Assembly: GCA_035541775.1 (NCBI GenBank)
Contig: DATKMP010000112.1
Location: 1-5,942, forward strand
Direction of reading: 5' to 3'
DNA length: 5,942 bases
DNA from: DATKMP01 sp035541775
GTDB taxonomy: Bacteria > Bacteroidota > Ignavibacteria > UBA10030
Translations under genes and position numbers: made by a program
Notes under the pieces: model-generated
Seen by the model: only the letters and a program-made list of their open reading frames with translations
Database searches by the model: none
Told to the model about the DNA's origin: nothing
Shown: piece by piece, positions 1-5,942 of the stretch
Numbering within the stretch: the first letter of the stretch is position 1
Layout of the letters: every line of letters begins with the position of its first letter

Positions 1-3000
1 TCAAACGCTGCTGTGCTTCATCGATGACGGATTTTTCGGTTTTCAATTTAAGAACCGATTGAAACGATTGGCGTGCATGCACCGTATCGCTGAGATGTTC
101 GTACGCATCGCCCAATCCAAGATTTGCCCTGCCGATCCATCGTTCGTACGCCGGGAACACATATCGTACTCGCAGTAAAGCCGTAATCGCGTTTTGCCAA
201 TCTTGTTTTCCTGCAAACGCGGCGCCGACAAGATATTGCGCCTCGGCACCGAGTTCATCCGTGCGAGAAGTGGCAACGCGTTCTACCAACGGCGGAATAG
301 ATTGAACATCGCCGGCAGCAAAATACATGCGAGCACGGGCGACACGCGCGCCGTCCGCTGCGCCGGTTTCACCGTACTGTTTAATCGTCGCTTCAAATTG
401 TGAACTGGCTTCGGCCGGATTTCCGTTGGCAAGATACACTGCGCCGGTTTGCACTTGCGCCGCGGCAAGCAGCTCCGGCTCTTTCGTCAATGATGGAACC
501 CGGCGCAACACCGCCGTTGCTTTTTCAAATCGCTTTTGTGATCTATAAATATCCGATGCATCTAACAGTGCTTGCACCGCAATTTTTTCCGGAGCATTGT
601 TAATCGACGCGACACGCTCGAAGGCGAGAGCGGCTTCGTCAGGATTTCCTTCAATTTGATAACACCGTGCAATTTCATAATCGGCATTGGCGACCGACGA
701 TGAATGCGGATAATTTTCCACGAACGTACGATATGCACGGACTGCGGCATCGTATTTTTGTTGGTTGAAGAGCAATTCGCCCTTTTTCATCTGCAATTCT
801 TCCGCCACCGACGAATTCGGATTTTCTTTCACAAACTCATCGATCACTTCGAGCGCCTGAGCGTCTTTGCCTTCAGCGATAAAACAGTATTGAATTCCTG
901 TTGTTGCATCCGCAACATACTGACTCTTGGGATATTGGCGCAAGACTTCCCGATACGATTTTTCCGCTGCGTTGTACTGCTGAAGGTTGTAATAACAATC
1001 GCCGATGCTGTAATACGCACGCGGCACCAATTCGCTTTTTGGATATGCTTTGACCAACTGCTGAAATTCTTTGATCGCATCGCTGTAATCTTTTTGCTGG
1101 AAATTAATCCATCCAAGAGCGAATTCTGCATCGTCGGCAAGCGAAGATTTCGGCAGCGCACTGATCAAACCCTGAAATGCTTTATATCCTTCCGCATTAT
1201 CGCCCTCTTTAAAATAACTTTGCCCGAGCTGGTAATACGCGTAATCAATCGAACTGCTGTCGGGAAAAAGCCGGATGACCATGCGATAACTATTCTCCGC
1301 ATCCTTATAATTCTTTAAGTAAAAATAAGCGTCCGCTGTTCGCATTCGCGCATCAAAGGCAATTTTTCCATGAGGATATGCCGCCAGAAGTTTCTCGAAC
1401 GCATCGATCGCTTCTGCAAACTTCGACTGCTTAAAAAACGACCATGCAATTCCATAGAGCGCTTCCTCTTGTTTCGCTCCGCCAACGGTCGCTGCATCGC
1501 TGTACAATTTTGAAGAAGCATCGAAATCACCAAGTTGATATTTTGTTTCTGCAAGCCAATATTTTGCCTCGGCAGTTTTCGGATGCTGCGGATATGTTTG
1601 AGTGAACTCGGAAAACTTTTGCGCCGCATCGCGATAGCGTTTCATTTTCATCAAACACCAAGCCGATTGATAACTCGCTGCAACTTTCACTTCGAATGAA
1701 ACTGCCGTCCCATTCGCTGCTTTTTCAAACCACGGCTGCGCAGTCGAATAATTTCCCTCTGCCAAAAGACATTCACCCAGCATTCGCTCGGCATCGGCAA
1801 GCACATCGCTGTTGGCAAATTGCATCGCGACACGCTGGAAAAACGGCTGTGCATCGGCAATTTTTCCGTTCTCAAAATATATCGAACCGGCGTCGAACAA
1901 CGCATGGTCTGCCCACTCACCGAGGGAATCGCGACTGACAACATCGCGAAAAATTTGCAGCGCTGTATCGTTTTGCCCGAGCAATCGTTCGCATTCGCCG
2001 CAGCGGTACAACGCGGCATTTCCGAGAACATTGTGCTGCGCACTCAATCGCTGAAACACTTGCAAGGCAGAAGAATAATTTTTTTGTTTGAGCCAGCTCC
2101 ACGCAAGATCGTATGTTACTTCCGGCGCCAGTGTATGCGAACGATGATCGTTCAAGAATTGTGCGTACTTCTTTTGCGCTTCGGAATAATTTTCCAACTT
2201 GTAAAATGCCTCGGCGATTAAATAATCCGCGTTGCCCAATTCTTCTTCTTGATGAATATTGATGCGCGATGCTGTCAGCGTGTCGATGGCTTTGCGATAC
2301 TCTTTCGCATAGTAATAGCATTCGCCGACGCGTACGTGCGCTGCTGCAAATAAATTGCTTTGTGGATATTGTACGATCAATTTTTCGTACCACTCTGCTG
2401 CCTGGGCATATTCGCCGCGCTTTTGATGCACCCAGCCCACAGAATACAGCGCATAATCACGCAAACGGTTCTTCGGATAATTTTCGTACGCAAGCGAATA
2501 ATATTTGACAGCGTTTGGTGAATCGTCCTCACGCAAGTACGATTCGCCGATCCAATATGCCGCTTCCCCGGCAATTTCTAAATCGCCAAAATTATCCAAT
2601 ACCATTTTCAACGACTTTACGGCATCGGCGATTCGTTTCAACTTCAATTGTGCTTGACCCAGCCGGAAGTACGCCTGCCCAAGCAATCGCGAAGCCGGAT
2701 ATGATTTGATAAAATTTGAATACCCACGTACTGCAGATTCGTACTGCGTCAATTGAAAATCACAATCGGCACAATACAATACGGCATCTTCAAACTTTAC
2801 GCTCTTCGGATACTGTTGTATAAAATTTTCAAACTGCTGTTCGGCAACTTGGTACAAACTGTCGCGGTATAAGCCGATGGCAAACGCATAATCCTGTTCT
2901 TCGGAAATTGTGCGCGGAGCATTTAAATTTTTTTGCTGGGCAGAAAGCGAGAACGAAATGAACCAGACGAGGAGAACAACAGCGTACCATAGTTTTCGAA

Positions 3001-3058
3001 AAGACGGATTTCTGCGTTGTTGTTTTTGAAGTGCGAGAAGAACGATGTCAGTTACCAA
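1..3058 (-). CDS. Large exported TPR-repeat (TPR_6/YbgF-BamD-like) protein, 3' end beyond window
   Basis: One open frame of 1019 codons runs from a TTG at 3058-3056 to the left edge with no stop, so the C-terminus is missing. An in-frame TAA lies 12 codons upstream of the TTG, and no ATG, GTG or other TTG lies between, so TTG is the only usual start that keeps the signal peptide. No clear Shine-Dalgarno precedes it. Residues 1-26 are basic (KQQRR, FRK). Residues 24-40 are a hydrophobic segment ending SLSA followed by QQ, which looks like a signal peptide cut near residue 40. From about residue 55 onward the protein is TPR-type helical hairpins with the pattern Y-P-x-S, then A, then Y..G..Y......Y..A...Y. 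The helix-end aromatic/hydrophobic position falls at residues 83, 120, 157, 194, 231 and again at 561, 598, 635, 672, 709, 746, 783, a strict 37-residue period implying about 26 repeats. Such repeats bind proteins and resemble those of envelope factors such as BamD and CpoB/YbgF. No enzymatic motif is visible. The substrate is unknown, and periplasmic or outer-membrane placement is inferred. The last residues (DEAQQRL) look like a winding-down C-terminus, so little may be missing. Confidence 0.93.
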   Translation of the reverse strand, partial: MVTDIVLLALQKQQRRNPSFRKLWYAVVLLVWFISFSLSAQQKNLNAPRTISEEQDYAFAIGLYRDSLYQVAEQQFENFIQQYPKSVKFEDAVLYCADCDFQLTQYESAVRGYSNFIKSYPASRLLGQAYFRLGQAQLKLKRIADAVKSLKMVLDNFGDLEIAGEAAYWIGESYLREDDSPNAVKYYSLAYENYPKNRLRDYALYSVGWVHQKRGEYAQAAEWYEKLIVQYPQSNLFAAAHVRVGECYYYAKEYRKAIDTLTASRINIHQEEELGNADYLIAEAFYKLENYSEAQKKYAQFLNDHRSHTLAPEVTYDLAWSWLKQKNYSSALQVFQRLSAQHNVLGNAALYRCGECERLLGQNDTALQIFRDVVSRDSLGEWADHALFDAGSIYFENGKIADAQPFFQRVAMQFANSDVLADAERMLGECLLAEGNYSTAQPWFEKAANGTAVSFEVKVAASYQSAWCLMKMKRYRDAAQKFSEFTQTYPQHPKTAEAKYWLAETKYQLGDFDASSKLYSDAATVGGAKQEEALYGIAWSFFKQSKFAEAIDAFEKLLAAYPHGKIAFDARMRTADAYFYLKNYKDAENSYRMVIRLFPDSSSIDYAYYQLGQSYFKEGDNAEGYKAFQGLISALPKSSLADDAEFALGWINFQQKDYSDAIKEFQQLVKAYPKSELVPRAYYSIGDCYYNLQQYNAAEKSYREVLRQYPKSQYVADATTGIQYCFIAEGKDAQALEVIDEFVKENPNSSVAEELQMKKGELLFNQQKYDAAVRAYRTFVENYPHSSSVANADYEIARCYQIEGNPDEAALAFERVASINNAPEKIAVQALLDASDIYRSQKRFEKATAVLRRVPSLTKEPELLAAAQVQTGAVYLANGNPAEASSQFEATIKQYGETGAADGARVARARMYFAAGDVQSIPPLVERVATSRTDELGAEAQYLVGAAFAGKQDWQNAITALLRVRYVFPAYERWIGRANLGLGDAYEHLSDTVHARQSFQSVLKLKTEKSVIDEAQQRL

Positions 3059-3101
3059 TTTAGACTTAAAGTTTTGTTTTAGGTAAGTATCTTAACGCCT
3101 A

Positions 3102-3130
3102 AATTTACAAGAAAGCAAGTTGGAATGCAA
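3102..3130 (-). promoter_or_regulatory. Weak candidate sigma70-like promoter for the large TPR gene
   Basis: On the minus strand TTGCAT (3130-3125) is followed after exactly 17 bases by TAAATT (3107-3102). That is 3 of 6 and 4 of 6 matches to the -35 and -10 consensus. Transcription would start near 3095, about 37 bases before the TTG start. The match is weak and the gap is A+T rich, so chance is a real alternative. The gene may instead be transcribed from the upstream TPR gene, since no terminator hairpin is visible between 3153 and 3058. Confidence 0.22.
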
Positions 3131-3152
3131 GAAATACGAGCTACAGTCGTCA

Positions 3153-4646
3153 TTATTCTTTTTCCTTCAATTCTTCATATAACTTATACGCACTCTGATA
3201 TCCCATGTCGTATGCGTGTTTTGCGTCAGCGCGCGCTTGGTACACTTTGCCTTCTCTATACAACGTCACGGCACGGTTATAGTATGCTTCGGCATTATTG
3301 GGCACAAGAGAAATGTACATATTGATCGCATCCAATGCTTGATCGTATTTATTTAGTTGAAAATAGAGACGTGCAAGGGCACTGTACGCTTCGGGATAAT
3401 TTCTTTTTCGTTGAAGACAACTTTGATAATCGCTGATTGCTTCATCGTAATGCCCTAAATAAAAATAACATACCGCGCGGTTATAGTAATAAATATGATT
3501 TCGCTCGTCAAATCGTATCGCTTCGTTCAATTCGACAATCGCTTCTTCATACCGCTGTTGGTTTAAAAGATCATATCCTTTTTGGCCATGATCATTTCCT
3601 TGAACAACGTTGCTTTCAAAATATTCTTTTTGTTTTTGAATATACTCATCATTCGGATCAAGAAGCTCTGCTTGTTCATTGACATCTTGCGATTCTCGAA
3701 GGCGATGCAAGGCAGAAAGTACTGCAGCTTTTCGATATAAATATTCTGCGTAATTCGGCCTGAGAGTAATTGCTCGATTATATTCCTCCAGGGCGTTATG
3801 ATAATCTTTCGTTTGTAAATAGCAATACCCGCAGCCCGCATGATACGAAGCACGATCTTTAATTTTTAATGCCTGTTTGAAAAATGTTAATGCCTCTTCA
3901 TAATTATCGTCTAATTCGCATAGTTGTGCTTTATCTATGATAATTGCTGTTTCTAATTCTTTCAACGCTGGATTATATTGGAGATACTGTTCGGCGTCTT
4001 GAACAAACTCTTCCATCTTTTTGTACGAACCGCCCCAGCGAGGTGTGAGGGTATGTAAAAAAATCGATCGTGTTTTATAACCGTACGGATTATATTTCAG
4101 CGATGTTTCAAGCGCATTCTTCTCCAGTACATCTTCCCCCATCGTCATACCGATTCCAATAAAAAGACTATAACACACATCCATTTTGGGATTGAACTGC
4201 AACGCAATTTTCATATCTTGCATCGACAACGAAAAATACCGCTCCATTTCCTGAAATTGTTTGTTGGATGTTTCCGATGCCCATGCATGCCCGCGTGCTT
4301 GCCAGCCACACGCGTAATAAAATTCTGCTCGCGCAACATACGGCGCGTAGGAATTTGGATATTGTGTTATCCACGTATTCAACATTTGTTCATAGGAACG
4401 ATTGGCGACTTGAAATATTTCAAAAGCAGAAAAAACATTTTCTTCGTTTCGAAAATCTTGTTCAAAGAGATTTTGCCATTCTTCGAGTTTTGCTGTCAAG
4501 GGTTTATATAACTGGTGCTGAAATAAGAAAAGAAGAGTACCCGTATCGACATTTCTCACCATCGTGGTCTCAGCAGAACCCGGCTGCGATAGAAGAATGT
4601 GTAATGGAATTAAAGACAACAAAACAATACATCTAAGCATATGCAT
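3153..4646 (-). CDS. Exported protein with DUF4034-like N-terminal half and C-terminal TPR array
   Basis: The gene encodes 497 residues from ATG 4646-4644 to TAA at 3155-3153. A GGAGG lies 5 bases before this ATG. A longer call from the TTG at 4658 would put that ribosome site inside the gene, and a second ATG (4640) is a weaker alternative because its spacing is 11 bases. Residues 5-24 are hydrophobic after an Arg and end in GSA, a likely signal peptidase I site, so the product is probably periplasmic or surface-exposed. Residues about 40-220 resemble DUF4034 as I remember that family: W92 and YPNS (96-99), then GWQARG (114-119), then the PRWGGS block (202-207). The function of DUF4034 is not known to me. 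Residues about 230-490 form roughly seven TPR units of about 34 residues, with A/Y/P signatures such as ITLRPNYAEYLYRKA and LVPNNAEAYYNRAV, interrupted near 335-350. The TPR array points to protein-protein interaction. Only 94 bases separate it from the long TPR gene downstream on the same strand. No catalytic residues are apparent. The DUF4034 assignment is moderate and the TPR assignment is strong. Confidence 0.93.
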   Translation of the reverse strand: MHMLRCIVLLSLIPLHILLSQPGSAETTMVRNVDTGTLLFLFQHQLYKPLTAKLEEWQNLFEQDFRNEENVFSAFEIFQVANRSYEQMLNTWITQYPNSYAPYVARAEFYYACGWQARGHAWASETSNKQFQEMERYFSLSMQDMKIALQFNPKMDVCYSLFIGIGMTMGEDVLEKNALETSLKYNPYGYKTRSIFLHTLTPRWGGSYKKMEEFVQDAEQYLQYNPALKELETAIIIDKAQLCELDDNYEEALTFFKQALKIKDRASYHAGCGYCYLQTKDYHNALEEYNRAITLRPNYAEYLYRKAAVLSALHRLRESQDVNEQAELLDPNDEYIQKQKEYFESNVVQGNDHGQKGYDLLNQQRYEEAIVELNEAIRFDERNHIYYYNRAVCYFYLGHYDEAISDYQSCLQRKRNYPEAYSALARLYFQLNKYDQALDAINMYISLVPNNAEAYYNRAVTLYREGKVYQARADAKHAYDMGYQSAYKLYEELKEKE

Positions 4647-4651
4647 AATTC

Positions 4652-4656
4652 CCTCC
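4652..4656 (-). promoter_or_regulatory. Shine-Dalgarno GGAGG deciding the start of the DUF4034/TPR gene
   Basis: GGAGG on the minus strand sits 5 bases upstream of ATG 4646-4644. It overlaps the in-frame TTG (4658-4656) that would otherwise be chosen as the start. This placement makes ATG 4646 the best start. Confidence 0.8.
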
Positions 4657-4688
4657 AAGGATTTTGCTTAAGATGAATCTACTTTTGT

Positions 4689-4717
4689 AATGTACTACGG
4701 AGGATCATTAGAGTCAA
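4689..4717 (-). promoter_or_regulatory. Sigma70-like promoter for the DUF4034/TPR gene
   Basis: On the minus strand TTGACT (4717-4712, 5 of 6 to TTGACA) and TACATT (4694-4689, 4 of 6 to TATAAT) are separated by exactly 17 bases. Transcription would start near 4682, giving a leader of about 36 bases that contains the GGAGG and the ATG at 4646. Placement, spacing and orientation all fit the gene. It is not of the Bacteroidia type (TTTG / TAnnTTTG). Confidence 0.6.
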
Positions 4718-4848
4718 ACACTTATTTACTTGCGGAGCTTGAAACCAGATCCGACAAACCTAATTTTATCCGCATGCATCACGCCGCCAAGGTGAAGTTC
4801 ATTCGTGAACTGATTCGATGGTTTGCGGACGGTTTAAAGTACGTCTGA
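4690..4848 (+). CDS. Doubtful small ORF, 52 residues, divergent from the DUF4034/TPR gene
   Basis: ATG 4690 to TGA 4846-4848 is open for 52 codons. The product begins MYYGGSLESN and ends in a basic, amphipathic helix-like stretch (VKFIRELIRWFADGLKYV). The composition is protein-like rather than low-complexity. I recognise no family. Against it: there is no Shine-Dalgarno before the ATG, the gap to the divergent gene's ATG is only 43 bases and leaves little room for its own promoter, and the minus-strand promoter at 4689-4717 lies across its first codons. It could be a real small protein, a remnant of an older gene, or chance. Confidence 0.27.
   Translation: MYYGGSLESNTYLLAELETRSDKPNFIRMHHAAKVKFIRELIRWFADGLKYV
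4796..4811. repeat. Short perfect inverted repeat with TTCG loop
   Basis: AGTTCA-TTCG-TGAACT is a perfect 6-base stem around a TTCG tetraloop (stable as the plus-strand RNA). No T-run follows on either strand, so it is not a standard terminator. It lies 105 bases after the last base of the TSUP stop codon on the minus strand, and inside the doubtful 52-codon ORF on the plus strand. It could be an RNA 3'-end stabilising hairpin, an operator half-site pair or chance. Confidence 0.3.
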
Positions 4849-4953
4849 AAGACAAAGGAAACAAAACTTATTGCCAGCAGATAGTCCTCAGATCGAACCC
4901 GACATTGGTAGGCATTTTTCAAAAACACGGTATCCGATCTGTCGCCACTGCGG

Positions 4954-5316
4954 CTATTTTCCAAAAATCATTTTTAGTCCGATCAGCACGAGAAAGACGC
5001 CAAAGATCTTTCCGAGCATCGCGTTGGAAACTCCCGTCGCGATGCGTGCGCCCAACAAACTACCCACGACAAATCCGGCAGCGATGATGGCTGCAACTTT
5101 TATATCGACATATCCTTGCTTGTAATACGTCCACGCAGCAAGAATGCCGATGGGGGGAACGAGAAGTGCAAGCGTCGTTCCTTGCGCCTGTTGCTGCGTA
5201 AATCCAAAAAGGAAAACAAGCGCTGGAACAATTAAAATTCCACCGCCTATGCCGACAAGCCCGCTCAACACGCCCGCCGCAAACCCTAACAACAAATATG
5301 TATAAATATTTCCCAT
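4954..5316 (-). CDS. Half-size TauE/SafE (TSUP, former DUF81) family membrane transporter
   Basis: The gene encodes 120 residues from ATG 5316-5314 to TAG at 4956-4954, with GAAGGA 9 bases before the ATG. The N-terminal signature is the glycine-rich TSUP motif GVLSGLVGIGGGILIVPALV (residues 15-34), followed by QGTTLALLVPP (45-55), a YYKQGYVD loop (64-71), GxxxGxxxGA (81-90) and a C-terminal helix ending GLKMIFGK. Four membrane spans are apparent, at about 4-30, 46-63, 72-93 and 100-117. TSUP proteins usually have about 250 residues built from two such four-span halves and export or import small sulfur- or carbon-containing anions such as sulfite, sulfoacetate or organic acids. This protein equals one half. 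The frame ends cleanly in a normal stop, and no second half is seen downstream, so it would need to dimerise to form the usual fold. The substrate cannot be told from sequence. It looks like an independent transcription unit in the inner membrane. Confidence 0.92.
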   Translation of the reverse strand: MGNIYTYLLLGFAAGVLSGLVGIGGGILIVPALVFLFGFTQQQAQGTTLALLVPPIGILAAWTYYKQGYVDIKVAAIIAAGFVVGSLLGARIATGVSNAMLGKIFGVFLVLIGLKMIFGK

Positions 5317-5325
5317 ATCGATTCA

Positions 5326-5331
5326 TCCTTC
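5326..5331 (-). promoter_or_regulatory. Shine-Dalgarno GAAGGA of the TSUP gene
   Basis: GAAGGA on the minus strand ends 9 bases before ATG 5316-5314. It supports that start over the out-of-frame ATG at 5326, which would overlap the site. Confidence 0.7.
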
Positions 5332-5370
5332 TCTTGTGTTGCCTATGCCTCGATAATTAACCGGAGAATC

Positions 5371-5402
5371 ACAACAAAAACAAGTACCGCTTTGCGAAAC
5401 TT
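5371..5402 (-). terminator. Terminator-like hairpin in the leader of the TSUP gene
   Basis: Read on the minus strand, a 9-position stem (5402-5394 with 5390-5382) has eight pairs, including one G-U, one T-T mismatch and an AAA loop. It is followed directly by GTTTTTGTTG. The plus strand also continues T-rich after the hairpin (CTTTGTTTTTTC). It lies 65 bases upstream of the TSUP start and no confident gene ends just before it. It could be an attenuator in the TSUP leader or a stop for read-through transcription. The stem is short and imperfect, so this is tentative. Confidence 0.33.
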
Positions 5403-5559
5403 CTTTGTTTTTTCTTCGCTGTTTCAGTGTCACAATCGTGATGCAAAAAAATTCACTGCTTTCTTCTTCAGTTTTTTATTCAAACATAGGCATCCTTCAT
5501 TTCTTTCCAGCATTCCATGAGTAACAAAAGACGAACAACAGAACGACGGATAATGGAGC

Positions 5560-5700
5560 ATGATTACGTCAGAACTTCTGAACAAAGAAATATTTCATGA
5601 TAAAATTTTTCATTACGAAAAGGACAACGAAGGAAATGAAGAACCTCTTGCTCCTGAAACGAACAAGGATTTAGAATATCGTCTTCAAAACAAAAAGTAG
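5560..5700 (+). CDS. Doubtful small ORF, 46 residues, charged
   Basis: ATG 5560 to TAG 5698-5700 encodes 46 residues, beginning MITSELLNKEIF and ending RLQNKK. It is rich in Glu, Lys and Asn, with no hydrophobic segment or cysteine. A GGAG is only 1 base from the ATG, too close for normal initiation. A TAA three codons upstream rules out a longer form. No promoter is evident. It is the only sizeable plus-strand ORF in this gap. An unrecognised small cytoplasmic protein is possible, but chance in A+T-rich sequence is equally likely. Confidence 0.28.
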   Translation: MITSELLNKEIFHDKIFHYEKDNEGNEEPLAPETNKDLEYRLQNKK

Positions 5701-5720
5701 CGAGACGAAGTATGGTACAT

Positions 5721-5748
5721 AAAAAAGGGCGGAGCACTCTCCGCCCTT
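5721..5748 (-). terminator. Strong intrinsic terminator after the T9SS-secreted protein gene
   Basis: A perfect 10-base stem (5725-5734 with 5739-5748, core GGGCGGAG/CTCCGCCC) closes a 4-base loop (AGTG on the minus strand). On the minus strand the stem runs into six T's (5726-5721). It starts about 40 bases after the TAA at 5790-5788 and therefore ends that gene's transcript. The plus strand lacks a T-run beyond two bases, so it acts mainly on the minus strand. Confidence 0.93.
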
Positions 5749-5787
5749 ACGATGATACGTACAACGTTGCTGCCGATGCGAAACGAT

Positions 5788-5942
5788 TTACTTCATCAGC
5801 ACTAATTTTTTTACAGCAGTGTAATTGCCTGCTTGCAATCGGTAGAAGTACACGCCGCTCGCAAATTGACCGGCATTCCAAACCGTTTGATAACTGCCTG
5901 CTTCTTTTGTCTCGTTCACCAGCGTAGCAATTTCTCTCCCGA
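5788..5942 (-). CDS. C-terminal end of a T9SS-secreted protein (type A sorting domain), 5' part beyond window
   Basis: The final 50 codons of a gene entering from the right edge end at TAA 5790-5788; the first two bases at the edge belong to a split codon. The residues GREIATLVNETKEAG, then the SGVYFYRLQAG block, then KKLVLMK at the C-terminus match the T9SS type A C-terminal sorting domain. Its usual features are G-x-x-V/I-x-x-L-V, a central W-(N/D)-x-x-x-x-x-S-G-V-Y, and a basic K-K-hydrophobic-K end. The domain directs export across the outer membrane by the Por/Gld secretion system and is normally removed by PorU. The identity of the cargo cannot be known, because the catalytic or adhesive part lies outside the window. 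A strong terminator follows. Confidence 0.92.
   Translation of the reverse strand, partial: GREIATLVNETKEAGSYQTVWNAGQFASGVYFYRLQAGNYTAVKKLVLMK

Larger units (their letters stand above)
5317..5787. other. Intergenic region between the T9SS-protein 3' end and the TSUP gene
   Basis: This 471-base stretch has no confident gene. It holds, from right to left, about 40 bases of 3' untranslated sequence, the strong terminator at 5721-5748, a doubtful 46-codon plus-strand ORF (5560-5700), A+T-rich sequence with T-runs, a terminator-like hairpin (5371-5402) and the TSUP ribosome site. I found no convincing -35/-10 pair for the TSUP gene, although its promoter should lie here. Confidence 0.6.

Noticed and set aside
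704..1318. 204-codon plus-strand ORF
   Set aside because: It lies entirely antisense to the long TPR gene, whose minus-strand frame gives clear repeats. The plus product is a Phe/Ile/Arg-rich shadow with no family resemblance.
1..3058. Repeated DNA words such as GGCAATTTTTCC and GGATAATTTTC, considered as interspersed repeats
   Set aside because: They fall at equivalent places within the coding of TPR units and reflect the protein repeat, not a mobile or CRISPR-type repeat.
4880..4915. GGGTTCGATC on the minus strand resembling a tRNA T-loop
   Set aside because: The flanking five bases do not pair as a T-stem, and no acceptor, anticodon or D-arm could be laid out around it.
4818..5125. Plus-strand ORFs at 4818-5087 and 4871-5125, the second with a C-x-x-C-G motif (ICRHCGYF)
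   Set aside because: Both run well into the antisense of the strong TSUP gene, have no ribosome site, and the CxxC is isolated. They are best explained as shadow frames, although a decayed remnant in 4818-4953 cannot be excluded.
5428..5440. TCACAATCGTGA palindrome, considered as a CRP/FNR-type operator
   Set aside because: The half-sites are in the wrong order and spacing for TGTGA-N6-TCACA. A 4-base arm palindrome is expected by chance.
5430..5561. Minus-strand 43-codon ORF with four cysteines, ending 28 bases before the 5371-5402 hairpin
   Set aside because: It has no Shine-Dalgarno or promoter, its start overlaps the ATG of the plus-strand ORF (shared CATG), and its composition is unremarkable. 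Probably chance.

Overview
The window reads as a chromosomal piece of a Gram-negative bacterium of the Bacteroidota/Chlorobiota/Ignavibacteria broad group. The main evidence is the last 50 residues of a protein at the right edge, which carry a type IX secretion system (T9SS) C-terminal sorting signal. Two large exported tetratricopeptide (TPR) proteins fit that picture. Shine-Dalgarno sequences are visible before two genes and one sigma70-like promoter is good. This argues mildly against classical Bacteroidia, which mostly lack Shine-Dalgarno signals, and for an Ignavibacteria-like or related lineage. That placement is inference only.

Layout: every confident gene reads leftward on the minus strand. 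From right to left these are: (1) the 3' end of a T9SS-secreted protein (5788-5942) followed by a strong intrinsic terminator (5721-5748); (2) an intergenic stretch of about 470 bases (5317-5787) with one doubtful 46-codon ORF on the plus strand and a terminator-like hairpin in the leader of the next gene; (3) a 120-residue, half-size TauE/SafE (TSUP) membrane transporter (4954-5316); (4) a gap of about 300 bases holding a doubtful 52-codon plus-strand ORF, a small palindrome and a good sigma70-like promoter; (5) a 497-residue exported protein with a DUF4034-like N-terminal half and a C-terminal TPR array (3153-4646); (6) a 94-base gap; (7) a very long exported TPR protein (1019 codons in the window, starting at a TTG at 3058) that runs off the left edge. 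The large left-hand gene has no in-frame ATG near its start, so ATG-based gene finders will miss or truncate it. I read it codon by codon and found no stop or frameshift.

How the genes may work together: the two TPR genes are consecutive, codirectional and both exported, so they may be co-transcribed and act as periplasmic or outer-membrane scaffolds. Their partners cannot be named from this window. The TSUP gene appears to be a separate unit. I see no CRISPR array, tRNA, rRNA, insertion sequence or defence gene. Nothing here is convincingly a new biological system. The most distinctive item is the long TPR solenoid, whose helix-end aromatic/hydrophobic position recurs at exactly 37 residues over long stretches.
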